Origin: Himantopus leucocephalus
Lineage: Eukaryota; Chordata; Aves; Charadriiformes; Recurvirostridae
Length of the DNA: 64,000 nt
Direction of reading: 5' to 3'
NCBI GenBank assembly: GCA_003993805.1
Contig: RSEF01000021.1
Span: forward strand, 920,835-984,834
Shown: positions 42,001 through 52,569 of the stretch, piece by piece
Numbering within the stretch: position 1 is the first letter of the stretch
Layout of the letters: each line of letters begins with the position of its first letter
Made by a program: the position numbers and the translations under genes
Notes under the pieces: model-generated
Database searches by the model: none
The model's input: only the letters and a program-made list of their open reading frames with translations
Told to the model about the DNA's origin: nothing

Positions 42001-45000
42001 CTTGTCCTCAGAGCATAGAGCTATTCCATCATGCTCTTCAGCTCTACAATGAGCAAAGGTTCTGTTTCAAAGCCTGTCCAAATTAAATACTAATTAAAAT
42101 TAGTATTTGGTTCCTACCAGTTATTTAAACATGTTCATAAAAAAAAAAAAGCTATCAACATGATACACTACCTTTTCAGTTACAAAGGACCACAGCTGAT
42201 GGGCATCATCCAAGCTAATCATCCTGAGGACAAATATAGCAAACTTACTGGATATTTTGGCAACTATTCCCCACTGCTAAATTCATCCCTACAGATGCTA
42301 TTGGACAACCCGGGAACATGGACCAGCAGGGACGCAGCCGAAGCTGACTGGAAGTTGGGATCTCTTGAGACCAGAACCACTGGGAGGCAGAGATGCGAAC
42401 AAGCTTACGTGGTCAAGGATGGAGAGGAGCAGAAAGCAATGCAAAACTCCATAGCTTTATTTGCTGAGGGTGTTCATTTTCTCACCAAACTAGAAGACAA
42501 TTAGTAACGGGGGGTCGGGGGAAGAGAAGCTTTTTTCTGCGTATTCATGAATTCACACACCACCAGTACAAGCAGCCGCAAGGGCTCCAGCAGCGCCCGT
42601 GGTCACCCTCCGCTCCCTGTCCATGGTCCCGTGCCGATGCCGGAAGGGGGGCTGAGTCCTGCACGCACCTCCCCGAATCCCCCTTTAAAAGCTCCTTCTT
42701 TCTTTTCACTCCTTATACTTCCACCTATGACAAACAGACAGAGGAACAGTGCCGGGAATGTAACAAGAGCACAAGCAGGAAGGGAGAAGAAAGGCAAACT
42801 AGTACATGGAATGGAACAAGATGTGAGAAAGGACTAACAAAGGGGCTGCTACATAAAAGTCCCATGAAGGTCAAAATCCTGCACAAAATGCTTTAGCTGT
42901 GGTTTCAGACAGTTAAAGCAGGTCACAAAGGCAGGCCTTCCAAGCTTCATGTGAGAACAAGCCTGGACTGCTTCTAGTAATGCCAAGACAGCAAAGGCAT
43001 TAGGAGAAGGAAAAAGATGGCAGCAGTAAATGAGAAAGCAGAGCAGATCACACCACTCTTCATCCAAGAACCATTCGAGAGTGAAGACACTGTCCTCAAC
43101 CAATTGTTTGCTTCACTTTGATCCACATAATTGTTGTGCTGCTCTTCACTAGATCGAGCTTCCGATGTAGTTCCGATACCAGCAGTGATGCTGACTGCCA
43201 TCGGCGAAGTGACTCAAGAAAAACCAATGTCTAAGAAATACATTGTATGGAATCTTCCTCCAGAATAAACATACCTTGACTTTATTTAATCATTCTTCCA
43301 AAAAAAAAAAAAGGTAAGAGAGTTCTTTAGCTGAGAAAGCTGTATGTACGCAAGAAGCAAAGAGAAATAAAACCTTTTTCTCAACAGAGAAAAATGCGGG
43401 GGGGGCCCACCCAAAACCAACACCACCCCGTTGCTTTTCCACAATTTTGTTACCTTTCGCGAGTCCGAAGTCTCTGCCCCACCGCCCGCCCCAGCGGACC
43501 GGCCCCCGGCGGCCCCTTGAGGAGGTTTCTCAGCGCCACCTCCCGGGCAGCAGCCCAGCGCCCTGCACCCCACCCCGGCACAAGCCGGCGGGAGCCGAGA
43601 GAAGGGTTCTCATCTCTGCAATGTAGCCTGGAAAACAAGGTACCTGTTACTGGCCGAGGTGCGCTGGCTGGTTGTTAAGAAAATACAGCCACGCACAAGT
43701 TAATCTAGCCTCATTCGGAAAGCCAAACAGGAGAACGGCGTCACCCGTTGCAGCTCTCTCTCCCTTCACTCCCCACAGCAGGAGGAGGATTGCGGCACTG
43801 TGTCTAGGGCTACAGCTGATTTGGACTACTCTGGATTATTGGAAGGTCTCTGAAAATCCAGCACTTTGCCTTGCAAATGCCTCACAACAGACTTCTCTGC
43901 AACAAAGAAGCCCAAATGAAACTCTTATGGGTTCCAAGTGCAGCAGTGTTGCAGAAGCAGACATGCACCTCTGAAGAAAGCGAGCCCAAGTCTCCAGCTT
44001 GCTCTACAGCTGGGACTGACGAAACGAGAGGCACTGACTGACTGCCTGTGCCTTTCAGCAAGGATGCTTTGTACTCCTTTCTGTGCATCGTGCTGACCAG
44101 AAAAACGAGATAAAGAAGTTTTAATTCTGCTTTTGTCCAGATCATAATTTCTTATTATGGTTGAACAGATTATTTGAGATACCTTGGGAGAGCTGAAAAA
44201 AAGGTATAGAGAAAATTCCATTCTTGCTGCAGAAGCTTTCCTCTCTTTCCTTATACCGTCTGCTCTCATAATTTCAGTTTTAAAAATAAACTGTAATTGC
44301 ATAGTTAGTTCCATTACATTTTTTGTGGAAGAAAACTTATTTCAAGATCTGGTCTCTGCTCCTTTGTTTGTGGCTGCGTTACCCAGAATCCGGTTCCCAT
44401 AAGGTATCGATGTACTATGTTTCCAAGTTCCAGTCATGCCAGACTTACTTTCCTTCATGTCAAAGAGTGTGAAGCTTCAGTTTGCTAATTCTGTAGTGCT
44501 GAGAGGACAGGGGAATTAAGGACCAGGTTGTCAAGCTTCACTTGGAGAATATACCCAGACTACAGCGTGCCAGGCCAGCAGGGCCAAAAATCAAGAGGGT
44601 TTTTCCCCCATACTGGTGGAAACTATACTACAACGGAGCAATGTTTTGGCAGCTGTGATCCTGTACTAGAGAATTTTTAGACCACTTGCCAATTCTGTTG
44701 CAAAATAAAATATCTTTAGAAAGGCCTACGAACCTGCCATCTTCATTTACGCGGAGGTAGGTGTTCAGTTAAACACATGTACTCACCTACGCACCTTCAG
44801 CCCGCCACAGAACCAGAAAATCTCAGTCAGAACCTCTCAGAGATCTTACGTAACTTTGAGAGAAATTCAGGAAACAGAAATACTACTGTGTGTACCGAAA
44901 TACACCACATAGTGCTATTTGGTTATATGGAACATACACCACATGCACTACATTGCAGTTTGGACACAGTGGGCAGAAGCAGCATCTTCAAAAAAGGAAG

Positions 45001-46775
45001 TTAACAGCAAGTGCCCAAGTTATGGTTAGTTTTTACCTTTGATCCGCTGAGTGTCCCAACAGGCTATTTTCAGTACACCCTAAAATGCAGAGTATACATA
45101 AAGCAATGCAAGGTAGTGGCAGGAAAAAACCTTATTGCACATATGATCTCACAAGGCAGCTATTTCAGTATGCAAAATAGATCTGATAATTGTGTTATGA
45201 AGGTGAATAATTAGCTAAAATGAGAAATTTTAAGTTAAAGTTAACTTCTTAGGTGTTAATGAGGACAGAACTTATCTGCTAAACCAGCAGTGACAGCAAA
45301 GCAAAAAACCCAGAACCCCTAAATGATATGCTACACACTAGCAGTGAAGTAAATAACACTACAAATATTTTTTTTCTTCACACCAGCCAACACGTATAAC
45401 TCATTGAAACAACATGTTAAGTCAAAAATTCTAGTAAATTCAAGGAAGAGCTAGACATTTATATAATAAGCTCATCTGCAATTACAGTGTCAATACAAAA
45501 ACATTCTACTGCACGCCTCTTCATGCAAACTGAACTGAAGCCAAAAAGTTACACCAGAAGTTATACCCTAGGAAAAAGTCCCTCATACAAACGCTACTGC
45601 TAAATGATGTCTTCTCTGAAATTCCTGCTTTTGCCAACTGTCACAATACCTGACTAAAATAACAACTTGTGCTTACTTATCATAAAGCAATTTAACACAG
45701 GACAAAGAACTTTTGCATTATAGATTAGATTTCATCTGTACTACTTTACTCAGAAGGTGGATAATTTTGGGGGGTGGTTTTGGTTGGGTTTGTTGTGTCT
45801 TTTGAAAAAAAAAAGTTTCCTTGAATTCATTAGCAACTTATTCTGCACGAGCCATTTTAAACCAAGAATAGTTGCTGATAATCAAGGATAATATTTTATG
45901 ATAGGGTAACATATACTCACTATTCAGAGTTTGCTCAGTAATTTGTCTGGACTACTGCTGCCCTGTTATTTTAAACTGAAGCACTTGAAAGAAAGTCTAT
46001 TAGCATAAATAAGAACTTAAAAATGTTTTTCCACAAAATAGTAGTTTTGATAAAAGTTAAAACAGCTTCTTGCAAATAAATTTCGAAGTTTTCAAAGTGC
46101 AATTCACATTTACTTTCCTCACCCGTGTATTCAGGGTTTTGCACCTTTGTTTAGGATGAGCTGTTTCTTTGCTTTGCATGATGACGTGTGCGCTGTCCCC
46201 TGAGGAAAATGCCTTTGACATTTTGGTGGAGAAAAAAGTGTCTAAGTGACAACTTCAAATCTGAGTAAAGGCAATAAGCTGTGGGCAAGTTGCCCAGCTT
46301 CCACATGACGCACTTCATGATGGCTCTAAGAGGCTGAGTCTTCCTTGAGAGAAGACAAAGGACACAACTTGCTTGCGAAGAGTGCTTCATTAGCTTTCCT
46401 TGGAGGATGCTCAGAGTGAATATTGATAATGCCATTGTCATTGATAGTTCACTGAAGGAGAAGCATTTGTACAGAGCATCCAGCACCAACAGTGAGATCA
46501 TGCATCAAATCAGACCTAATTACTGTCTGCAGTTTTGGAACGTAGAGTGGCATGACTCAGATGAAGAGAGAGAATTCCTCTCTATCTGCTTATTTCTCTC
46601 ATAGGGAAGCACAGGGAAAGAGGCATATAAAAATGTATTAGGGTAATTCTGTAGAGAAATTCTTCTGTCATATCCACTCACTTCAGAAAAGAGAAGTCCA
46701 GAGAAATGGGATTTGTAGCTCAGACACCTGCAGCATGTGTTCTATAAGACAATACCAGACCTCTCTGTAGACACA
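33085..46775. other. Gene-free interval between TNFRSF9 and the CR1 pair
   Basis: No conserved exon, tRNA or known RNA was recognised on either strand over this 13.7 kb stretch. The longest open frames, about 110 residues near 38.4 and 42.2 kb, show no domain signature and no splice-joined continuation. A small CpG cluster near 43.45 kb is listed separately. The rest is AT-rich unique DNA. TNFRSF9 distal 3' ends or UTS2 enhancers could lie here, but nothing in the sequence proves it. Confidence 0.5.
43450..43640. promoter_or_regulatory. Small CpG cluster, possible transcript start
   Basis: About 190 bases are GC-rich with many CpGs, isolated within AT-rich DNA. A plausible splice donor faces outward on each strand: AAAG|GTAACA on the - strand (exon end 43454) and CAAG|GTACCT on the + strand (exon end 43639). 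This is the layout of a small bidirectional noncoding-RNA promoter, but there is no transcript evidence. An exonised or regulatory CpG patch is an equally good reading. Confidence 0.35.
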
Positions 46776-46930
46776 GGATAATAGAAAAGTTGAGGTTGGA
46801 AGGACCTCTAAAGTTCCTCTCTCACCTCTCCCACTCCCCACCTCTGCACTCAAGGCAGAGCATTTGAACTTACATGGGGATGCTCAGAGCCTTGTCAAGC
46901 TTAGTTTTGAAATTCTGTCCCATTCTGTCC
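46776..46930 (-). mobile_element. CR1-like LINE 3' fragment, minus orientation
   Basis: The + strand starts with a reversed CR1 end (ATAGAAAAGTTGAGGTTGGA, then AGGACCTCTAAAG) followed by diverged CR1-like sequence. The inner boundary with the next, opposite fragment is approximate. It is noncoding and old. Confidence 0.7.
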
Positions 46931-46934
46931 TTGA

Positions 46935-47062
46935 AGATATTCAAACTGGACTGAACACACTCCTGGGCAAACTGCTCTAGCTGACCCTGCTTTGAGCCGG
47001 GGGGGTTAGACTGGATGACTTCCAGAGGTGCCTTCTGACCTCAACCATTCTGTGATTCACAG
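46935..47062 (+). mobile_element. CR1-type LINE 3' end, plus orientation
   Basis: This shows the conserved terminal block of avian CR1: CTGCTCTAGCTGACCCTGCT, then GGTTAGACTGGATGACTTCC, CAGAGGTGCCTTCTGACCTC and the final CATTCTGTGATTC. It abuts a minus-oriented CR1 fragment, so the two tails point outward. Confidence 0.88.
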
Positions 47063-48415
47063 AGTCCGCAGCTTTTCTGGACAACCTGTTAACCATGCAT
47101 ATGTGGGGCATGCTCTCTTTGAATCAGACCTGCAGCAGAAATACATCCGTTCTATATGACCAATGTCGCTAATTTGAAGTTAACCCTAGGAGCCACAGAA
47201 TTTACAATATAAAAATTAATCCTCAACAAGAAACATTAATGAAGGAAAAGGGAAGCAGATAACTTCACTCCTTTTGCAACTTAAAATTATCACACAATTC
47301 AGCATAGGGAAAGAAATTTAGTAACATTAGTTGGATTTCATAGTGTTTTTGAAGAGCATTTGAAGGCACAAACATTTCATTAGAGAGGTAGGAAAGAAAA
47401 TTACCAAACCTCAATTTATTATGAACCTGAACAGGGTATAATCTTCTCAACAGGCAAAGGAAAGAAAATTGTCATAAACTTACTTTTTTAATTTTAAAGG
47501 CTCTATACAGTTGGATATGATGCTCTGTAGAGAACAAAGATCAGGGACCAGTCCCGTCAGTCCTTAGTCTTTGATATGAAAAATGAAATTGTAAGTAGAG
47601 AAGACAAAGTATGATAGATGGAGGGAAATAAAAACTAAAGTTATGAAATTACTACAGCGTTAACATTAAATAAAAGCAAAAGGCAAACAGGGAAAAATAC
47701 TAGCTAGCACACACAGAATTAAGTAGTTAGTTCCAACTGAGGGAATGAGAAGATAAGTGAAATGGAAAAGGGTCTTCCAGTCTAGTGAGGGACCTGTGTT
47801 TAATATCAACCAAAGTAGTTTATATGTACCAAGAAAGTCTCCAGATGGAAGCTGTACTTTCTCTGCCAAGACAATTCTCTAGGGCAACATTGGATGAGGT
47901 CTTCTCAAATAAATAGATGTGAAATGCTACAGGGGGAAAAAAAAAATTGAACTCCCCTAACATTCTCTTTGTAAATTAACTAAATGTTTAACTCCCCTTC
48001 TCTTTTACTTTCTCTGGCACAAGAACCCTAAATACAACACAACACATCCATCCATCTCACAAAAGGAAGAAAAAAGTGCATTTCATATCAGATGCTTTGC
48101 GTCAAGCCTGCTAAGGCTCATAAATCAGCTGTCTTAGTGCCCTGGTCATTTCAACCAACGTCTGACCCTTTTGTAAACTCATGATTTATAACTGGAAGTT
48201 ACTTTTTTTTTAATGCCAGATTTATAAACTTTACTGTGCTTGGTTTGATATAATATCCATTTTGTACATCAAACTATAAGACAGTAAATTTATTGTCTAT
48301 GAACTGTTACCTTGAAAAATTACATCAATGCAAAGTGGTTTCCATTTAGAATCAATGGGCAATAAATTCATTGGATTTTTTTTTTTTGAGGGGGGGAGAG
48401 AACATGATGATATTT
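47063..48415. other. UTS2 upstream DNA
   Basis: AT-rich unique sequence lies between the CR1 pair and the UTS2 promoter. I see no exon or repeat family here. Confidence 0.5.
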
Positions 48416-48416
48416 A

Positions 48417-48439
48417 TGAGGTCATAAGCAGCTATATAA
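48417..48439 (+). promoter_or_regulatory. UTS2: UTS2 core promoter: TATA box and TGAGGTCA motif
   Basis: TATATAA at 48433-48439 lies about 90 bases before the start codon, placing the start of transcription near 48465 with a 5' UTR of about 60 bases. Just upstream, TGAGGTCA (48417-48424) differs by one base from a palindromic CRE (TGACGTCA) and contains the nuclear-receptor half-site AGGTCA. A TATA box and the lack of a CpG island suit a tissue-restricted peptide hormone gene. Confidence 0.6.
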
Positions 48440-48525
48440 CAGGTGCAACTGGGAGCAGAGGCAACAGTCAGAAAGGAGTTCTGAGTTACAGGGGTGGACA
48501 AAGACAAAATATATTCAACACAGCA

Positions 48526-51500
48526 ATGATGCATAAGCTGGTATTCTGCTGTCTCATTGTTATCAGCTTCTCCTGTCCTCTCTCGTCTCTCCCCATCATC
48601 AACGCCAGTGAGATGTCTTATCAACTCTCAGGTAAGAGTCTTTTGATTTTAATGGTCATAAAGCAGGGGCTGGAGCAGCAAAACCAGAAGAGAAGCAGGT
48701 ATGCTTTCCGAGGGGCCTTTATCTGTGCTGATCGGCTGTAGAAAAAGCCGGAATGTCTTCGGAACACAGGCAGCACAAGTGACATCATCAGTGGGTGCTA
48801 GTCTTGTGAAATGGGGAGGTTGGGCGCCCTTAGTATTTCTTCCTGCTGCTTTGAGATCCAGGAGGCAAAGGTACCTGAGTCTTTTAGCACTGGAAGCAAG
48901 CTGGCATATACAGCGTCTGCCTTTGAAGCAGCATTAGTAGGCATTGGGTAATTTAAAGAAACTTGGCTGTACAGTCTCTCCTCTTGCTACACTTTAAAAT
49001 GAGCTATGTTTAACTGAAGTTGTATTCAAAAAGGGGGAAACCTACTGCAAAGATTAATGCAGTCCTACTTAGATCAAGAACAGGCAAGTCTGTCTTACAC
49101 TACAAGAACAGCAATGTATTGAGCATGCTATTTGTTTGCACTAATGCAGATTCCATTCAGTCCAGTGAAAGAATAAACCTTTGCTTGAAAAAGCTCTCCT
49201 CAAAGACTGAAATTATACTATAAGCCAAGACTGAAATGGCTCAGTAAAAACGCACAACAGTCAGGAAGGCTACTGTCATCAGACCTGTCCTGTGCTGGAA
49301 GAGTTTCTGAAATGAGCTCTGAAAGAACTGGCAAACCAAACCCAAAGTTATTGCATAAAGCTGACTATTAAAAAGTGGCCGTTCTTACCTGCTTTGCAGG
49401 TGCAATAGCTGTTGTGATGGTTTATAGGTATCAGTAGTTCCGAGTTTGCTTTGAAAATCTTGGACTCACTAAGCCAGCGTCTTCTCAAGCCTTCCACTGT
49501 GTAACTTTGCATTTACAGGCAACCATGACTCAGTACGGATAGCATCTATCACATCATAGGGTGAACAAGCTGGCTCTAACAATTACTGCATTTCTTTGAA
49601 GGCATCCATTAGGCTTATCAAATCTCCCTTGCTGATATAAAGAGTCTCTAGCCTGGGTAAGACAGAAGGAGAACTCGGTATTACAGAGGGTTGGGGGTTT
49701 TTTTGTTTGTTTGTTTGTTTTTTAAATCTCCAAGCAAGTTTACCTGCTACTACTGCTCGGCATTAAAAAAAAATAATACAAGCTTAGAGATATGAATTGT
49801 CTCCACATAGCACAGGGAAGTTACAGTATTCTTATTCTGAGTCTTACGCTTAAATCCCCACTATCGTTTGCAATTGTCCTTTTGTACAGTGAACACACTA
49901 ACAATGTGGGTTTCCAAGGTCTTCAAGCTCTTGATCTTGGTCCAAGTTTTTGAAGTGTTCGGGGATTATTTTCAGCAGTTTATTTTCTTATATATTCCCT
50001 ATTGAGGAGCTACACAGTCTCACCCATCTCTGCAGGTAGGTAAGAGCAACTAAAACTCCATAGTATCATCTAAAAGCGCAACTACAACACAATATTCATC
50101 TACACAACTAGAGTTTGATAATAGCTCCCTTTTGTTGCCCACAATTTTGAGTGTCTGCTATATATTAGCAAAGATGAAATTTACTGCTCAGATTACAAAA
50201 GCCTTAAAAGTATAACACTGCTGAGGGCTCCTGTTGGCAACCTGCCTTGGGGCACAGGCTAGTTACAGAATTCTAAATTTTCTATGTACATACAAATTAA
50301 TTCCATCAGGTTTCAGAAAAAGCAATAATATCTGTACTGGTACGCACATTAAATGAGAGAGATGATTGAAATGCACTGAGAAGCATAGCTGCCAAAATGT
50401 GTTTTAAGATTTCCTACATTTATTCCTGCGCTTCCCCTCAATTTTATTGCATTTAATAGTTGGGAAACTGAGCAGGTTAATAGGCCTTGAACAGGAAGTT
50501 TTATCTTTATTCATAGAAAAGCTCCAGCATGGAAACTTGTTGATAAAGAAATGGACTAAAACAAATAAATTATATACAAGTCTGGGTTGTCTACAGCCGG
50601 GCACCAGGAGGATTAGGTTGCGAGTTCCTCAAGCAATAGGAGGGCCTGCTGTTGGTCAAAAAACATTCTTCAAGAAAGATCCACCAGAGAAATGAGAACC
50701 CAAGATTAATGTCAGGAAGGTATCTTTTCTCAAAGCTTTGGAAGGAAGAAACCCCCAAACAGCTATGCCCTATTACGTTCATTAAGTAAGGATGGATGAT
50801 TGGTGATTTCATGATAATCTTCAACAGCTGGAGCTAACAGACCTGACTGGAAATCATCTGAGACAGACTGAAACAGGGATTCAGAGCAAAAGGTTTACCT
50901 TATGCCCGTTTCTGTCATCTTCCATTTACAGCTGATGAAGATTCGAGATTAAATCTGGAGCGGCCAGGCAGCCTAGGAAGCACCTCCCTGCTTCAGTTCC
51001 TGCCAGAGCTCTTGGGCACATTGGCTGAAGACAACAAAGCAGGTGAGATGTACCACAGCAATTTACGGGACGGTGCCCGTGGTTTGCATGTCCACCTTCC
51101 ACAGGTATTGTGCCCCAACTCCTCGGTATTCACTGAAATACAACGTTATGTGGAGGCAACGGAGAGCTGTCATTTGGTCATCAGGGCCTTGGGGAAACCT
51201 GCTGAGCAGCCGTGCTTGCAAGCTCAATACAGCTGGAAGAGCCTCCAAATTAGTTCAGCAAAACCGGGCAAGGCAAAGATTGGCCGCAAAGCAGCCAGCC
51301 GACAAAACAAAATAGCAGTCTCTTAAAAAACATCAATACTCACAGAAAGTGCAGAATCAATAGCAATAGATGGTTTGGGGGGCAACAGACTAACAGGTAC
51401 CTGCTGAAGAGGACAGTACAGCCTTTGTCTTCAGAGTCCCAGATCCCGCTGGAACTGTGTGCCACAAGAACTGGCTGTGATGCAGCAGAAGGGTTTCCTG

Positions 51501-52389
51501 TCTGGTCCTCTGAATGCTCCAGTTCAAGACTTCTGCTGGCTATAGCGTTATGGCACACAAGGGTGACTTGTGTAGGTTCCTAATTTCTAAATGGTAAAAC
51601 ATGTCATTATGTCTCCCCTCTACCAGGTCTTAGCCCCAGCGGCTACAACCCAAGGGAAAATATCAAAGAGGTAAGTAAATGACCATCTGTCACCGAAACA
51701 AGAAAAATAAGACTCCGCACTTTAAACTACACAAAATTGTTACTGAGACATCATTTAAGATCCACTGACTTGATAAACAGTATAGACTAAAGTATGTCAG
51801 TGCTCTTGAGCTGGAATCACTTAACAGTTTGATAAGCAGGGGAGAGAAACAGACAAACAGAGCAAGTAATCCATTTCATTCTAAACCCCCCACCTTTTTC
51901 CCCCAGAAAAACAGCTTTCTAAATAAAGGCCAATTTGCAGTTTCACCAGGCCAGTACGCTAACCAGTATTAGCTGCAAACCATTTTTTTCCTCCACTACA
52001 ACATGGGCTACACAGTATTATCAGGTTTATTATGCACCATTAGTTAAATGGAGAACACCATTCCTGTTCACTTATCTGCTGAATTAAATACAAAGGCAGA
52101 AGACAGGGACCAGTTTTAGTGCATCATCTAAATCGGAGGGCACACTCGGCAGCCGCCTCTCCTCCCCGTCAGAACACAGGGCTGGGTGACCAGTTGGGCA
52201 GCGAAGAGTGCACTTTCCCACTGGGAACATTTGCCATCCAACAGTAACCTCTCTAATGCCGTTTGATTTCAGACTTTCTATGGAAATCATCCTCGAATTG
52301 CTTTGCTGGGCCGCTTCTTGACTAAGGACAGGAAACAGTACAAGAAACGTGGGAACCTTTCTGAATGCTTCTGGAAATACTGTGTGTAA
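48526..52389 (+). CDS. UTS2: UTS2, prepro-urotensin II (complete CDS, 4 coding exons)
   Basis: Exons 48526-48631, 50932-51042, 51627-51670 and 52273-52389 join in phase to 125 residues, the usual precursor length. The product is a secreted vasoactive neuropeptide precursor whose mature peptide acts on the urotensin receptor UTS2R. The N-terminus MMHKLVFCCLIVISFSCPLS is a signal peptide. The propeptide keeps LPII..SEMSYQLSADED and LLQFLPELLGTLAEDNKAG. The convertase site KKR (111-113) releases GNLSECFWKYCV (114-125), containing the invariant cyclic core CFWKYC with a Cys119-Cys124 disulfide. The ORF can be extended upstream in frame to 48328, but that Met lies before the TATA box; the Met-Met at 48526 gives the signal peptide. 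All introns are GT/AG. The gene runs toward PER3, tail to tail. Confidence 0.97.
49698..49724 (+). repeat. T-rich (TTTG)n microsatellite in UTS2 intron 1
   Basis: A short GTTT-type tetranucleotide run with flanking T tracts lies in the first UTS2 intron. It is ordinary simple sequence. Confidence 0.7.
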
Positions 52390-52533
52390 ACATGGGAAGA
52401 AACTCTCCCTGACTTTGGTTGCATAATTTATACAGATGTCTGAAAACATGTACATAGATTTGCTTGATTTAAAATGAGAATGAAGAAACATGAAGACAGC
52501 TCCTAACTTTAAACCCTACGCTACTTGGAAATT

Positions 52534-52539
52534 AATAAA
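52534..52539 (+). promoter_or_regulatory. UTS2: UTS2 polyadenylation signal AATAAA
   Basis: A canonical hexamer lies about 145 bases after the stop codon and is followed by a GT-rich stretch. This gives the short 3' UTR expected for this small mRNA. Confidence 0.75.
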
Positions 52540-52569
52540 TTCTTGATGTTTTGCAATTATGCTGCGAGC

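Noticed and set aside
42160..42504. A 114-codon + strand open frame in the TNFRSF9-UTS2 interval
   Set aside because: No signal peptide, domain or motif is visible, and no flanking exon extends it. Length alone is not evidence.
48328..48525. An upstream in-frame start for UTS2
   Set aside because: It would place the TATA box inside the coding region and bury the signal peptide. The Met-Met at 48526 matches the family start.
50932..51326. A 104-codon frame overlapping UTS2 exon 2
   Set aside because: Its beginning is the real UTS2 reading frame (LAEDNKAG), and the remainder is read-through into intron 2. The donor at 51043 and acceptor before 51627 restore the family sequence.
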